Below are positions 46,601-58,700 of a stretch of 64,000 nucleotides of DNA, one piece after another. Origin of the DNA: Meandrina meandrites (lineage: Eukaryota; Cnidaria; Anthozoa; Scleractinia; Meandrinidae); the NCBI GenBank assembly GCA_963693305.1, contig OY855913.1:18602788-18666787 (forward strand), in the 5' to 3' direction. The first letter of the stretch is position 1, and each line of letters opens with the position of its first letter. The notes beneath the pieces were generated by a model, which saw only the letters and a list, made by a program, of their open reading frames with translations, ran no database searches and was not told where the DNA came from. Made by a program: the position numbers and the translations under genes.

Positions 46601-49561
46601 ATCCCTCTCATTTGGAGACTGTACTAGAGATTGCAAAAGGAAGAGATAGTTCCTTCAACTGCCTCCTTAAACTGACATCAGTCAGCCATGGGCATTAAGG
46701 GTGGTGCGACATGTTCACAAATCCCCTGGGAGTGATGTCTGTCTATAAACTGACTCTACCTTGCTTTAAAGAGAAACAGACAAAAACAGAAACTATGATC
46801 ACTTCAGAACAGCATCCCAGTGACTGATAAACAGTCAAATGCTATTTGCACTCACCCCAGCAAAAGGTGTACAAGACTCTCTTGTTGGGCGCCATGGCGG
46901 AAGCTCTGTATTCTCTTCGCTCAATCGTATCCACTCCTCATTCATTACTTCCTTCACTACAGAAGAGCTGTCTGTTTGGTAATTTTGCCTAAATTTATCC
47001 ACAGATTTCTGCCTTCCATTTTTGAGTCTATCCAAACACCTCTGCAACAAGAAATATAAATGAATTTGGATTAATAAAGCAAAACCTTCTGCAGGTCTGA
47101 GACTCAGTCTAACCCATAAATAAATGACATGGCCAAAAGCTTTTTTCCGTGAGATTTGAAATTTAAGGTTCCTCTAACAAAGAGCCCAAATCAAATCATT
47201 GTGGAGTCACCCCTCAGTTAACTGTGGCGTCTACTATTTGCCCATGGGTGGACGCAAATGAACACCTTCGACTTCAGTGCACGCGTAATGTACATTTAAA
47301 TAAATTAAAATGCGTCTTCACCATAAGCGCGTGCTTGTACTGTTGTAAGAAAGTAAAGACACTGTGCATCCTGATTTTTCACGCTGAGACAGAAGTCTCA
47401 AAACGTCTGAGAAAATATTGTTTCATAGGCATAGCAACAATACTTTAGTTTAGCTGTACACAACTGTTGTGAGAGCACAATGTGTTGACATTTGTTGACA
47501 TAGTTAAAGGAGAAGTTCACTCCAGAATGGCCATTTATTTTCTTTACGCCAATAAAAAGTTTATACAAAAATATGTTATTCACCAAAATTTCAGCTTCCA
47601 ATGAGCGCTAAATCCCTACAAAATCTTTCTCTAAAGTAGCCCAAAATTCAACAACTGAACGCCGCTATCTTGGAGCTAATAATGTATGCATGATGTCAAA
47701 GAGCTCAGCCTGAAGTTTAGTGGGAAAATTTAAATACTTCAAACTCCTTGTTTCTTTGAAGTGGCTTTTGTTTGTCAAAATGCCTGTCTGAAAGGAAAGA
47801 AAAGGTGAAAGGTTTTTTTGTATCTCTTGGAGCTCTGTTTGAGAAACATGGAGCTGCACAAACAGGCATTTTGACAAACAAAAGCCACTACAAAGAAACA
47901 AGGAGTTTCGAGTATTTAAATTTTCCCGCTAAACTTCAGGCTGAGCTCTTTGATGTCACGCATACATTACTAGCTCCAAGATAGCGGCGTTCAGTTGTCG
48001 AATTTTGGGCTACTTTAGAGAAAGATTTCGCTTACAGCTCTTACTTGAGCATGATTGCTCACGTAATATAGCTAGTACAACAGAGGGTCATACAGGGGGG
48101 GTCTCTAGCACGATTCACGGACGAAAAAACTAACGAATCACGGATCACGGATATTGAAATTTCATTTTCCCGAATCACGAAAATAAGTACTCTTTTATCC
48201 TGTTATTACGCTACAAATAGTGTTTGAAGAAATCAAAATTGATTACGAAATTACAAAAATAAGAAAGAAACATACACTTTTATCCTGTTTTTACTCTACA
48301 AAGAATGTTTGACATTACGATAATTATACGGAGGTCACATTTGAGGTCTCGCGTCTCAAAATCACGCAAAATCAAGTCAATAAAGTGGTGAAATCACGAA
48401 TATCGGTTATTAATTCAAGCTCTTCACGTGTCACGCAAAACCTTCCGGTCACGGGTCACGAAGAATAAATTTATTAAATTCACGTTTCACGAAAAATAAA
48501 ATCAGCTAATCACGCGTCACGAGAATACCCCTGTACGACCCTCACAACAGCAGACATGGTAAGTATTAAAAACAGCTCGCATGTTTCTCTCGTCGTTCAA
48601 AAGTGACTCTTGAACTCGTCAGGTAAATATACTGGTATCGTATACTCTAAGTAGTCACGGACTCGATTTAAATTCCTTTGCATGTGTTGTGGTTTAAATT
48701 TTTCTTTGGTTTAAAATTTTTCAAACCAGTTTGATTTTTAGTTTTCATTGTCTTGTCTTGATTATCATAATCTGAAACAAAGGAAAATAAAAATCAAACT
48801 GGTTTGAAAAATTTTAAACCAAGGTAAAATTTAAACCACAACACATGTAACAGCTAGCTGCACTGAAACAATAAAATCATCATCCTCGCTTAAAATATCG
48901 CCATTTGTTTGCTTTGGTTTCTTTTGCATTTTCGTGCGAAGCTTGGAAGGTGACCGTTTGGCGCAACCAATTGGAAAAAACTGTTCCATTCGCCACAAGG
49001 AATACCTGGAATTTCAAACCGGAATTTTTGGTCGAATGGAAAGCGCCCGTTGTTATCGGTTGTTTTCGGGTTACGAGTGATTATCGATTACTATTACGAA
49101 GAGAAGAAATACTGAAAAATACTTCGAGTAGGCTGTCATGTATGAGATACCTTAGTAGATCTTGGTTAGTATGACGTCATAGTTTGCCGTGTATGAAGCA
49201 CTTAGCCAAATTTTTTAGCATTATATCATCGTGTTTGTGCTTCGCACGAGATACAAAAACACTTCACTGAACGAGAAATAACACACTAGACGCTACTCTT
49301 ATTCTATAAATTGAACAAAAGAGACCCTGTATTCTATGGTTTACCTATTGAGCTACACAAAATTGACAAAATTCCTACAACAAATCAAGTGAAACTTCAT
49401 GAAAAGGACATGCCATAATTGAAAAAAAAATACAACAAATGTAACGACCAAGTCACCTTTCTGTACTGTTCTTTCCAAGGCGGTGTACTGCATTTGTACT
49501 GCGAGCGGTGCCGAGAAATAGGATCTGGACTTTTTGGAAAATAATCTGCCATGGCTGCCAT
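42687..49561 (-). CDS. RPAIN: RPA-interacting protein (RPAIN), complete, 8 coding exons
   Basis: Exons: 49561-49457, 47041-46856, 45715-45643, 45269-45155, 44156-44093, 43868-43807, 43499-43415, 42716-42687. Phases agree: 720 bp, 239 aa (human form 219). Conserved features in order: STPPWKEQYRKRCLDRLKN at the N-terminal/first-exon junction (~25-43), KEVMNEEWIRL (~65-75), a central acidic helical part (LDEVLSIMDEIQKEL), then a C-terminal zinc-finger-like region with CPVC (155-158), CAC (172-174) and GHC (204-206). The tail is CKACEFMYIVL. A second in-frame ATG nine bases downstream (MADYF) could be used instead. The vertebrate protein carries replication protein A into the nucleus. The introns are large, with a minisatellite and many mobile elements. 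Confidence 0.95.
43558..43745 (+). repeat. (GGCA)n / (GGGA)n minisatellite in an RPAIN intron
   Basis: About eleven ggca units run into mixed gggagggagg/gacagggag units. The antisense ORFs of Pro/Leu/Cys/Ala repeats here are a by-product. Confidence 0.9.
44369..44601 (+). mobile_element. 233-bp TIR element with ttatccctta internal repeats
   Basis: The ends are GGCCCTGTTAGGGG and the inverse CCCCTAACAGGGCC. The interior is built of eight or so GTTATCCCTTATCCC units. No ORF; no clear target duplication. It lies in an RPAIN intron. Confidence 0.8.
44665..44790 (+). repeat. Short tandem array with aaccgcaagcaaa core
   Basis: Four units of about 32 bp alternate atgctaaccgcaagcaaa and tgttaactgcaagcaaa. 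The core is the same as in the 3345-3815 array although the rest of the unit differs. Confidence 0.8.
45780..46750 (-). other. Unclassified stretch with two minus-strand ORFs in an RPAIN intron
   Basis: Minus-strand ORFs at 46394-46197 (SWSCKEIMVAFLITNPFSDL) and 46102-45899 (VADCLDCNRRLVCPFTEEEI) look protein-like and are near each other but in broken frames. This suggests a decayed mobile element or gene fragment. No domain is recognised. Confidence 0.3.
47621..48028 (+). mobile_element. ~410-bp foldback element with ~160-bp arms
   Basis: The left arm runs from aaatctttctctaaagtagc through gccgctatcttggagct to ggcttttgtttgtcaaaatg. The right arm is its inverse with a few changes. The spacer is about 90 bp. 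No coding role is seen. It lies in RPAIN intron 1. Confidence 0.85.
48084..48542 (+). mobile_element. 459-bp TIR element, AGGGTC ends, 8-bp target duplication
   Basis: The ends are AGGGTCATACAGGGG and the inverse CCCCTGTACGACCCT. The flanking 8-mers match at 7 of 8 bases (TACAACAG, 48076-48083; CACAACAG, 48543-48550). The interior is made of CACGAATCACG-like short repeats. No ORF. Confidence 0.8.
48681..48847 (+). mobile_element. Foldback element (catgtgttgtggtttaaa arms)
   Basis: Arms of about 55 bp, catgtgttgtggtttaaatt plus aaatttttcaaaccagtttg and their inverses, close around an AT-rich loop. It lies in RPAIN intron 1. Confidence 0.8.
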
Positions 49562-49708
49562 GTTTTCTCCTTCCCGCGAATAATGTGACGGATGTAAAAC
49601 TCTTTTTGATTGGTCAGTAGCTTTGTACGACAATAAACCAATCAAAAGACTCGTTTTAGCCAAACGTTCTACACAGTGCGCATGACGCCGAGTTGGCGAT
49701 AAACAAAT
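49562..49708. promoter_or_regulatory. Bidirectional promoter of RPAIN and CASP
   Basis: Only 147 bp separate the two start codons, which point away from each other. The segment has no TATA box. It carries one CCAAT box on each strand (ATTGG 49609-49613; CCAAT 49638-49642) arranged as a near-palindrome, and an NRF1-like gtgcgcatga at 49676-49685. These are usual marks of housekeeping head-to-head promoters. Use by both genes is inferred. Confidence 0.7.
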
Positions 49709-52700
49709 ATGGCGGCATCGTCGTTCCAGTCGATGCGAAGTTTTTGGAAAGAATTTTCCCTTCCAGAACTTCAGGTGAGAACGCTAAAAAAGTAGAATTT
49801 ATTTCTCTGATTTTATAGTCTTGGAAGCTTTTTTTGTTGTTGTTTACGAGCAAGCATATAAAGCTTGATACGTTTTATTTGTCACGGTTTGCATTAATTT
49901 ACTTGTGTTAAATTTTTGAGATTGAGGTGAAATTGATTCTGTCCTGTTCTTAGAAATCATTAGATACAACTGCAGCAGAACTTGCAGATCGCCAAGATGA
50001 ATCAGATACATCAAGGAAAAAACTTGTCGAGCTTAGCCGCGATTTTAAAAAGAATACCCCAGAAGTAAGCTTATATTACATGTAAAGTAATGAGGATTTA
50101 ATTTATTTATTATAAATATTTATACAATTGTTTGTTTCGGAAACACATGAGATATTCTGATTTATTGTACCTGTAAACAAAGATAGGTAACCTTGAATAG
50201 ACATTTATTTTTTGTCACCAACAAAGATTGACACATGTCACACAGTATAATACTATTTTTGAAATGTACCTGCAGGCAGTAGTGCTGAAAATTTCTTGAC
50301 TAAATCAAGCTGTGATTTCTTGTGTTTAAATAAATTGCTTTCTTTTGTTTCTGTTTTGTTCCTTTCAGGAGATCAGGAAAAAGATGGCACCTCTCTTAAA
50401 GAGTTTCCAAGCTGAGGTTATTAATTTGTTGGCCAAAATATTTATCCTGGTGTAACTAATCAAACCAAGTTGAATTTTTGATTAATCAAACTCAAACAAA
50501 CCAAATTGAACCCAGTCGCATGGTTTGGTTTGATTGGGTTTGGTAATTGGACACAATCGAACTCGTGCTCAAACATTTGGAGCAATCAAATGCATTCAAA
50601 GAATTGATTAGGTTGATGACTCAGTGACCAATCAAACCCAATCATTTAATTAAGTTGGACTGCATTTGATTACTGGTAATATTGATTACTGAATGGCTTC
50701 TAAGTCATGCTGGGTTATTAATGTCGCAGAGCTAGATCTAGTTCACACATGAACAACTGGAGATTCTCATAGTAAAGGTTGCTTTGCAGCATTTACAAAC
50801 AAAAAGGGGTCAATAAACTGAAGTACATGTACCTGACTTATTTAGAAATACCACTTTTAAACTTTCAGATTGATGCTCTTTCTAAAAGAAGCAAAGCATC
50901 AGAAACGGCATTTCTTTCAATTTACAAGAAACTTGTGGATGTTCCAGGTAATTGTGCATGGTCCTCTGGTCATAGTGTGATTGGTTGAGGTTATATAACA
51001 TCCCATTACTCACTGGAGTTAATGATACTAAACACCTAATCATCCCTTTTTGTATGCTTTGGCTTCAGCATATCAGGTAAATTTGGTTGAGCCAAAATAA
51101 CCATGGCAAGATCAAATGATCCTGATATACTACCATGTTGCTCAGTGAATAATTACTGTAAGCTGTACCCAAATTTGACCAAAAATCTAGTGATATAAAA
51201 TTAGTGGCCTGATATCACGGGAGCCGGGTGAGTAGGTGATGAAGGCACATATATCTGACTTTGGGTATGGTAACATGGTATAATAATTGTTTTTTGATTA
51301 CTGTTATTTAATGCTTGATACGAGGGACTGCATTTGTATTTACATGGAAGGAGAGAGGTCCTAGAAGGCAAATCAATTTTAGTGCTATATGTTTTCTGCT
51401 TCAGTTTACATGCACAGTGTCGCATGTGACCCTAGCACTAGGATCGTCCTAGCATTAGGGTCATTAAGAGTCATGATTGTGCAATGTACGTGTAGAAAGA
51501 TCCTCGCTGCATGTAAACTGCCTTGTGCTAAGATCCTAGCACTAGAGACAAACTTGTGTTGAAAATCAACATGCAGTGTACAGCAGAGTGAGCAATAAAG
51601 GCCAGCGATTCCTCATTTTCTTGCCATGCGAACCTGCAGATGGCAATTCTGAGAGGTCATACTAGATTTTTCTATTGATTGGATATTATGATATGCGTAT
51701 ATAAAATAGAAGGATTATGATCCGGCATGCTAATTTGCTTTTGGATCATCTGGAACATTACTAGTAATTCGCAAAGAATTGTTAGTTGTTGTTGAAAGGA
51801 ACTTACAGTATAGTGTAAGTAATACTTAGAAGTTGCCGAATTACAGTGTACAGTGTAGTTGTCCTTACCTCCTTGCCTTTACCAATACCTTTCAGATCCA
51901 TTACCAATTCTTGAACAGGCTGTTGTTCAGCAGCAAAAAGTTTCTAAACTTCAGGTAATATTGATTTGATTCCATTCATGAAATCAATAAAATTGTTACT
52001 GTAAAACTTGTAAAAATTATTGAGTTAATTTGAAATATTAATTAATCATTTATTAAAGCTACTTATTTGAGATACAGTCTATATATTAAGCATAATTTTC
52101 TGTTTTCAGGACTATGAAATTGAAAATAAACAACTAAGAGAAACCTTAGAAGAATACAACACAGAATTTGCTGAGGTGAAAAATCAAGGTAAAAAATTAA
52201 TTATAAATAATTGACATAATGGTAGAGCTTGAAGATGAGAAAAATGTAATTTTGTACAAGCTGACATCTAGCTTTTTAAGACCACTGCTTGCTATTAAAT
52301 ATTGTAAGTTTTTTATATAATTTATTATAGAGGTGACCATCAACAGACTAAAGGAGAAACTGAGAGAATATGAAGACAAGATGGAAGACAGAGTTCAGGT
52401 ACTTTTATTCAAAGAAGGATATTAATTTCTGATCAAATCTTGAGACATTTCACCTCACAGATTCCTAAATGATCTACACCTTCCTCTACCCACCTCTAAC
52501 ACATGTTAATTGTTATCTATATCCAACCTAGCAAGAGTATTTTGATAACATGGGTAGCATTTTATGTCCCAGGGACATATGGCAAGAATTGTAGTACAGT
52601 CAATTCTCGTTAAAGAGGACACGCTTGGGACTTCGTTTAGTGTCCGTATTAGCTAGAGTCCGTAATTTAGTGGGGTGTGAGAAAAAAGGTTGTTAATATA

Positions 52701-55700
52701 CGGTGAAATAACAATAACAGTGGGGTGTCCGCAAAGGCTAGAATTGACTGTATTAGCAAATTGACAGTTGCTATGGTGCAATATAATGTTAACTAGAGTT
52801 TTCCTTGTAGGCAAAAGTGAAGGAAAAGGAGAAGGACATGCAGAAGATGTTTTCTGATAAGGAGAGAACATTGCAGGAAACGCAGGTTTCCGTCGCTAAA
52901 AAGCTTGGTGAAGCAGAACACAAAGCTGCCACCCTGCAGGCTGGTGAGTATTTCCTTTGCTTCAAATCTTGAGCTCAATAGCATGACTGCCACCAGTATT
53001 AAACCTTGTAATGTTCATCTTAAAGGAGCAATGTCACAATATTTTTAGTCATTTTTCTCATTACTTTGAAATTGAAGGAAACTTCAAAATAACAGTTTCT
53101 AACATAGAAAAAACACCAAAGGATTAAATAAAAAAACATGAAAATAACTAACTAAAGGATGGTTTCAACTGACGAAGATCAAGACTGATCATGACCAATA
53201 TACTTGAAAAAAAATTGTCGGTTTTTTCAAGATGCGTTGTCCGTGACATAGCTCCTTTAAAGTAAAGTTGAACCTCTCCTTATGGACACCTCTATAATAC
53301 ACCTCACCTCAGCTCACTTCACACACCTCAGTATCACAGGGCTGTCACTAAGGGCGGGGCCCGGGGAATTTCCTAGCTACTACGAGTTTGAGCCACGGCT
53401 ACTTTAAAACAAAACCACTGGAAAGTGAAAAAATACATAATTTTGTCCCCAGCTACTTTTCACTTTGCCTGCCTTATTTAGTGACAACCCTGGTATCACA
53501 GACAGTTTTCTTGGTTTGAAAGAGATCAAACTTCCTGATCTACCTCAACACCTCGAGTCCATAATATTATGGACAATCTTCCCTGTACTTTGGTGCCTGT
53601 ATTATTTAGGCGTTAGATTATACATTGAACGTATGCGCTTGGATCAAAGTAGTCTTCTTGGCAGCCATTATTGAGGCTTATCACACAACACAATGGGGAG
53701 TGAGCCTTGCATGACAGCCCAAAAAGGGAACAGACTAGGGTTAAAGTGGATCATACCATTTTAACTTATAATTCTCCCAATATTAGTATTAAGAGGAGTG
53801 ATTGCTACATGAACAAATTAAAATATTTCCTCTTGGATGAGATGCTGGTCTATCGCAGGTTTAACCTCCAGCATTTTGTCAGTTTACCCTAAGCTTACGG
53901 GTAATTATTAAAAACTTGCACAGCTTCTGAAATTATCCTTCTGTAAATCAGATTCTTATGGTACCTGTATGAGGATGGAGGTACTTATTCTTAATTCACC
54001 ACATGAGAGGAGAGAGGGGAAATGAAAATTATGGCACCAGCATATTTATCAATAACCATTCGTGAACAGCACAAGGCTGAAGTGTTGTAATTCATTAATT
54101 GGCTAGCATCATAGACATGTAGTGTGTGCATCTAAACAGCTACAAATGTATGTACAGTGTAACTGTAGTCCTTTGCACAATGGCAGATGTACATGTATGG
54201 TGCTAAACTGAAGTATATTTTTGTGCTAGCATCATCTTTCGGCAAACAATGTGTGCAGAGATCATTATTTATGTAGCTCTTTGCACACATTGCGGGCCTA
54301 TCATGATAGGCTAAAAATTAATTGTCCTGTTAACATAATCATTGCCGTTTCATTAGCCCTGGATGGCACGCAATCTGAACTGTTTGATGTGAAGGCCAAG
54401 TTTGATGAAGTAGCAGCTGCAAGGTACATAGTATACTGTCATCACTCTTACACTCAGATCCTATAGAATTGAGTTTAGTTATCATGCAAGTGTACATTAA
54501 ATATTGCTGAACTAAAGTTGTCTTCTGTATTTAACAAGGTCTTCAGAGATTGAAATACTGGAAGCAGATGTAGAAAGAGCAAATCAGGTAAAAATTATTG
54601 TGATTATAATGCTCATTATATGCTGTCAGACTACATGTATGATCTATTTTAGGCAATTGCTTATTTATAAATAATTATATAAAATGCATTTCTTAATTTT
54701 TGATTTATTTGGTTCTCCTTGATATACTGGTACATGTAATCAACTTTTTGGAAGTGAGGAAAAGAAGCTTCTTTAAAAAAAATCTTATAATTATTCTTTG
54801 TTTTCTACAGAGAGCTTTAAGTGCTGAGAGACAAGTGGAATCTCTGAGGGAAGAACTTGTTAATGCACAGAATGCATTACAGGTGCGAATGTACATTGTT
54901 ATGCTTAATGTGTTTTGTAGTGTTTTTAATGAAGCTAATTTATTTCTACCATTCTATTTCAGAATGCAAGTGACTCAGGAAGACCAAGTATGGTAAGATT
55001 ATAAATTTTTACTGTAAATATCACATTAGAGTCAAAAACCAAAAACCAAACCAAACCAACTATGTTTAACGAGGGTAGCACATAACAGTCTCGCGACTGA
55101 CAAACCTGTGGCCCTCGAATTCCCGATTGAATTGGAATTTGGAAGTGTTGGTTTTTGTGGAGGGAGGAAAACCGGAGAACCCGGAGAAAAACCCTCGGAG
55201 CAGGGACGAGAACCAACAACAAACTCAACCCACATATGACGCCGGGTCCGGGAATCGAACCCGGGCCACATTGGTGGGAAGCGAGCGCTCTCACCACTGT
55301 GCCATCCCTGCTCCCCTCACTGTAAGTTCAATTAAGTTTCTACGTGCTCTAATGTTCCTTAAGTTTGGCTTCAAACAAACTGCTGAATGAAATGAGTGTT
55401 AAATCGTGACGTCAAAACAAAGGGAAGAATAGGAACGCAAAGAAATAATTGCACAGTCCATGAAAGCGGGAATCAGTAAACAAGATGCTGACTCCTGATG
55501 CTGTACACTGTTTGTGTTTATTAAGATTAGTTACAAAATATTTATGATCATTTCAGTGTGATTAGATTGTAATTATATTATTATTGCAAAGCAAGTTCTT
55601 TGGTATGCATGCATAACTATTTAATGGAAATCAAAATAATCTGGACTACATTTTACTAACATACAGGTTGATATGTTCTCAAATTGTTTTTCATATTTGG

Positions 55701-58700
55701 CACTGAAGAATATTTGCTTTCTTTCACAGTTGCAAAAATAAATTTTTACACTTTACACTAACTTTTTACATGTAGGTGCACGTTATTCTTGTAACTCTTT
55801 ATTTATTGTACTTCAATTCATTACCTCTATTTTGAGCATGCTTTCTTTTAATTTGTAAACTCTGTAGACTGAAACAATTGATGCAATCTCGCGATCAAGC
55901 TTGGAACACGAGTTAGCAGCTAAGGAAAGACAGGTTAGTAGTTATTTATAACTTAGGGGCTGTTATTGTTGTACCTTTTAGGGTTAATAAAATATTGTTT
56001 GGTTCGGTACCACTTTGGTGTTTAAAGCTAAACTGCCCTCCGTAAGAGTCATCAGAATATGTATGTATGTGAAGGGGAGGGGGGAATTGGTAGTAAACCT
56101 AAGACATCCATGGAAATTTCTCATTTTTCAGCAACTCATTTTCTATGAACCTTATTTTTGTTTCAGATATCTCAGTTAGTAAGTGATGTGCAGCATTTGC
56201 AAGTGACACAGGGCAGATTGAAAGAATCAGGAGCAAATGAGGTAACAGACATATGACTGTACACAGGATTACTTTTGCATGGGTTGGTGTGAGTGCTGGA
56301 GTTATGGGCATCTAGGGAATTATGGGGGTATTTTTTGTTGAAGTCCACATTTCCTGCATTCTGATTAGGGGGACTTTTGTGGCCTCAATAGAGGGTGGGG
56401 GTGAGGGTGTTGGTGGTGATTACAGATGCACCCATTGCACCCCCTATGCCTATGGCCCTGTTATGATTAAGGTAAAGTCTGTATACGAGCCAAGGGGCCC
56501 ATCAGGCCTGAGCTTATCCCGGTTTCTGTAGCATGAAGCGACTAGGAGTATTTCTACTCCCCCCTGGATGGGATGTTAGTCCGTCGCAGGGTTACACCCA
56601 GCAGTACATTCGCCGGTACCCATTTATACACCTGGGTGAGAGGCACTATGAGAGTAACGTATCTTGCCTAAGAACACAACGCAGTGCCCCGGCCAGAGCT
56701 CGAAATGGGGACCGCCCGATGCGGAGTCCAGCGCACTAACCATTAGGCCACTGCGCCTCCCCTGTTGTGATTAAGGATATTTGAAAATTTGGTTACTCCT
56801 GCTACTGTAAGATTTATGAACCAATCAAAACCAGATTGATTTTTCTGTTGACACAAGATTCTAGTGTATCTACATTGTATATTGTTGTTGTCATCTTCTT
56901 TGTTAATTATTGCAAGCATTGCATGTCTTGTCTCTGTGTTTTCGATAAGTTTTCCTTTCAATTTCTCTGCAGATTGGTAGACTAGAAGATCAACTTGCTA
57001 GCAAAACAACAGCACTTCAACAACTGGTATTGACAATTGATTGTATTTCGACTGCCAAGGAGCATTCTAATGAAATACATCTTAAAAATGTATAATTGGA
57101 ACTCCATGACTCCACAGATATCTTGGAGATGCACGCATTCTTTGATAAAAGCAGCAGACCTGCCGTGTATTTACACACATTCAAGGCAGAGGGTGGTTTA
57201 GGGAGGGGTGGAGGGTCTATGTCACTTTTCACGCAAAATAAAATTGCCCTTTCACGAAACCAAGTTAAAAGGTGTTGAATTACATGTACCTTTTAGAGAA
57301 GAGTGACCTAGGGCCCAGAATGACCATCAGTCACGGCCATTCACTGGTCATACAATTTACCTCACAGTCTTGTTTGCCTTCAAAAAGCACATGCGCTTAC
57401 TTGTTTTTTGCCAACGCGTTTTTCGTGCGTAGTTGTGTTCGCATATCTGAGCTGTACTGTTTTTGTGGCCTTCAATGCAGAAGTCGGTCACGCAATTGTC
57501 TCATTCAGTACCGGTCAAAGGTCGGGAAAAACGAGACACGACTCGAACGAAACGACACGCGTCTCAAGAGAAACTAGACCCGACTCGAGAGAAACGAGTC
57601 GCGACTCGACAGAAACGAGGCGCGACTCGAGAGAAACGAGACACGACACGAGAGAAATGAGACCCGAGTCGAGCTAACGAGTCGCGACTCGAGAGAAACG
57701 AAACGCGACACGAGAGAAATGAGACCCGACTCGAGAGAAACGAGTCGTGACTCGAGTAAAACGTAGCCTGCGAACGCAGACGTATTTCCGGCTGTCGCTT
57801 GTCTCCGCGGAAAACTAGTTAGTTTTCGGCGGAGACAAGCGACAGCCGGAAATACGTCTGCGTTCGCAGGCTAGTAAAACGATGTGCGACAGAGAAATGA
57901 GACGCGACTCGAGAGAAACGAGATGTGACAGAGAAATAAGACGCCACTCGAGAGAAACGAGACCACAGCTACATCCTTGGCTAATACAAAAGCCTGTACC
58001 ATTGTAATTATCGACGTCCCTTTCAATTTTACGTACATGTAGTAATATATACTGTTTCTTTTACTTTTTTTACCTAATCTTCCTAGGAGGCAAAGCTTGA
58101 CGCACAGAACGACTATGAAGAAATCAAGAGAGAGCTTAGGTTAGAAACAAACAAAATGATTCATTGTTTGTCTGCTTGGAGATGTGTTCTCTGGCAAAAT
58201 TGAATGTAATACAATGCAAGATTGAGTCGTGGCATTATGAGATAATAGTTATATCTAGTGCTCTCTTTGCTGTTCAGGGTGTATTACCCACTAAAGCCAC
58301 TCCTGATAGCTAAAATACACAGTCACTAGTGTACGTCTCTTTGTTATTTTGCTACTGTTCAACATAAAGGTGGTAATAAATAGCAACTTTCTGTGTTTTT
58401 TTTTTCAGCATTCTGAAATCAGTCGAGTTCTCCACAAGCGAGGAAAGCGGACAAGGACAAAAAATGGTGTGTTAAAATTTCTTCTCACTTACAATAAATT
58501 TAATTTTGGAGGTTTTAATATCAAGGGAAAATGCACACAATGTCAGACGACATTTCGCTCTTTTGCCAATTCTCACTTCTCATCAGTGATAACTGAATTA
58601 CATGTAAGTCGGCTAGGTAGCTACCTTTGCGATGGAAAATCCCTAAAGCCAAAAACATTTTTGTTGTTATACTAACTGTCTGTTTGTTTGTTTTAGGATT

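Noticed and set aside
55235..55312. Functional tRNA gene on the minus strand
   Set aside because: The A and B boxes are good but the acceptor and anticodon arms do not pair, and a SINE body follows directly.
57408..57677. Arg/Asp/Ser/Glu/Thr repeat ORFs
   Set aside because: A 21-bp repeat keeps all frames open. Coding would have to cross a CASP intron, and the array is cut by a mobile hairpin.
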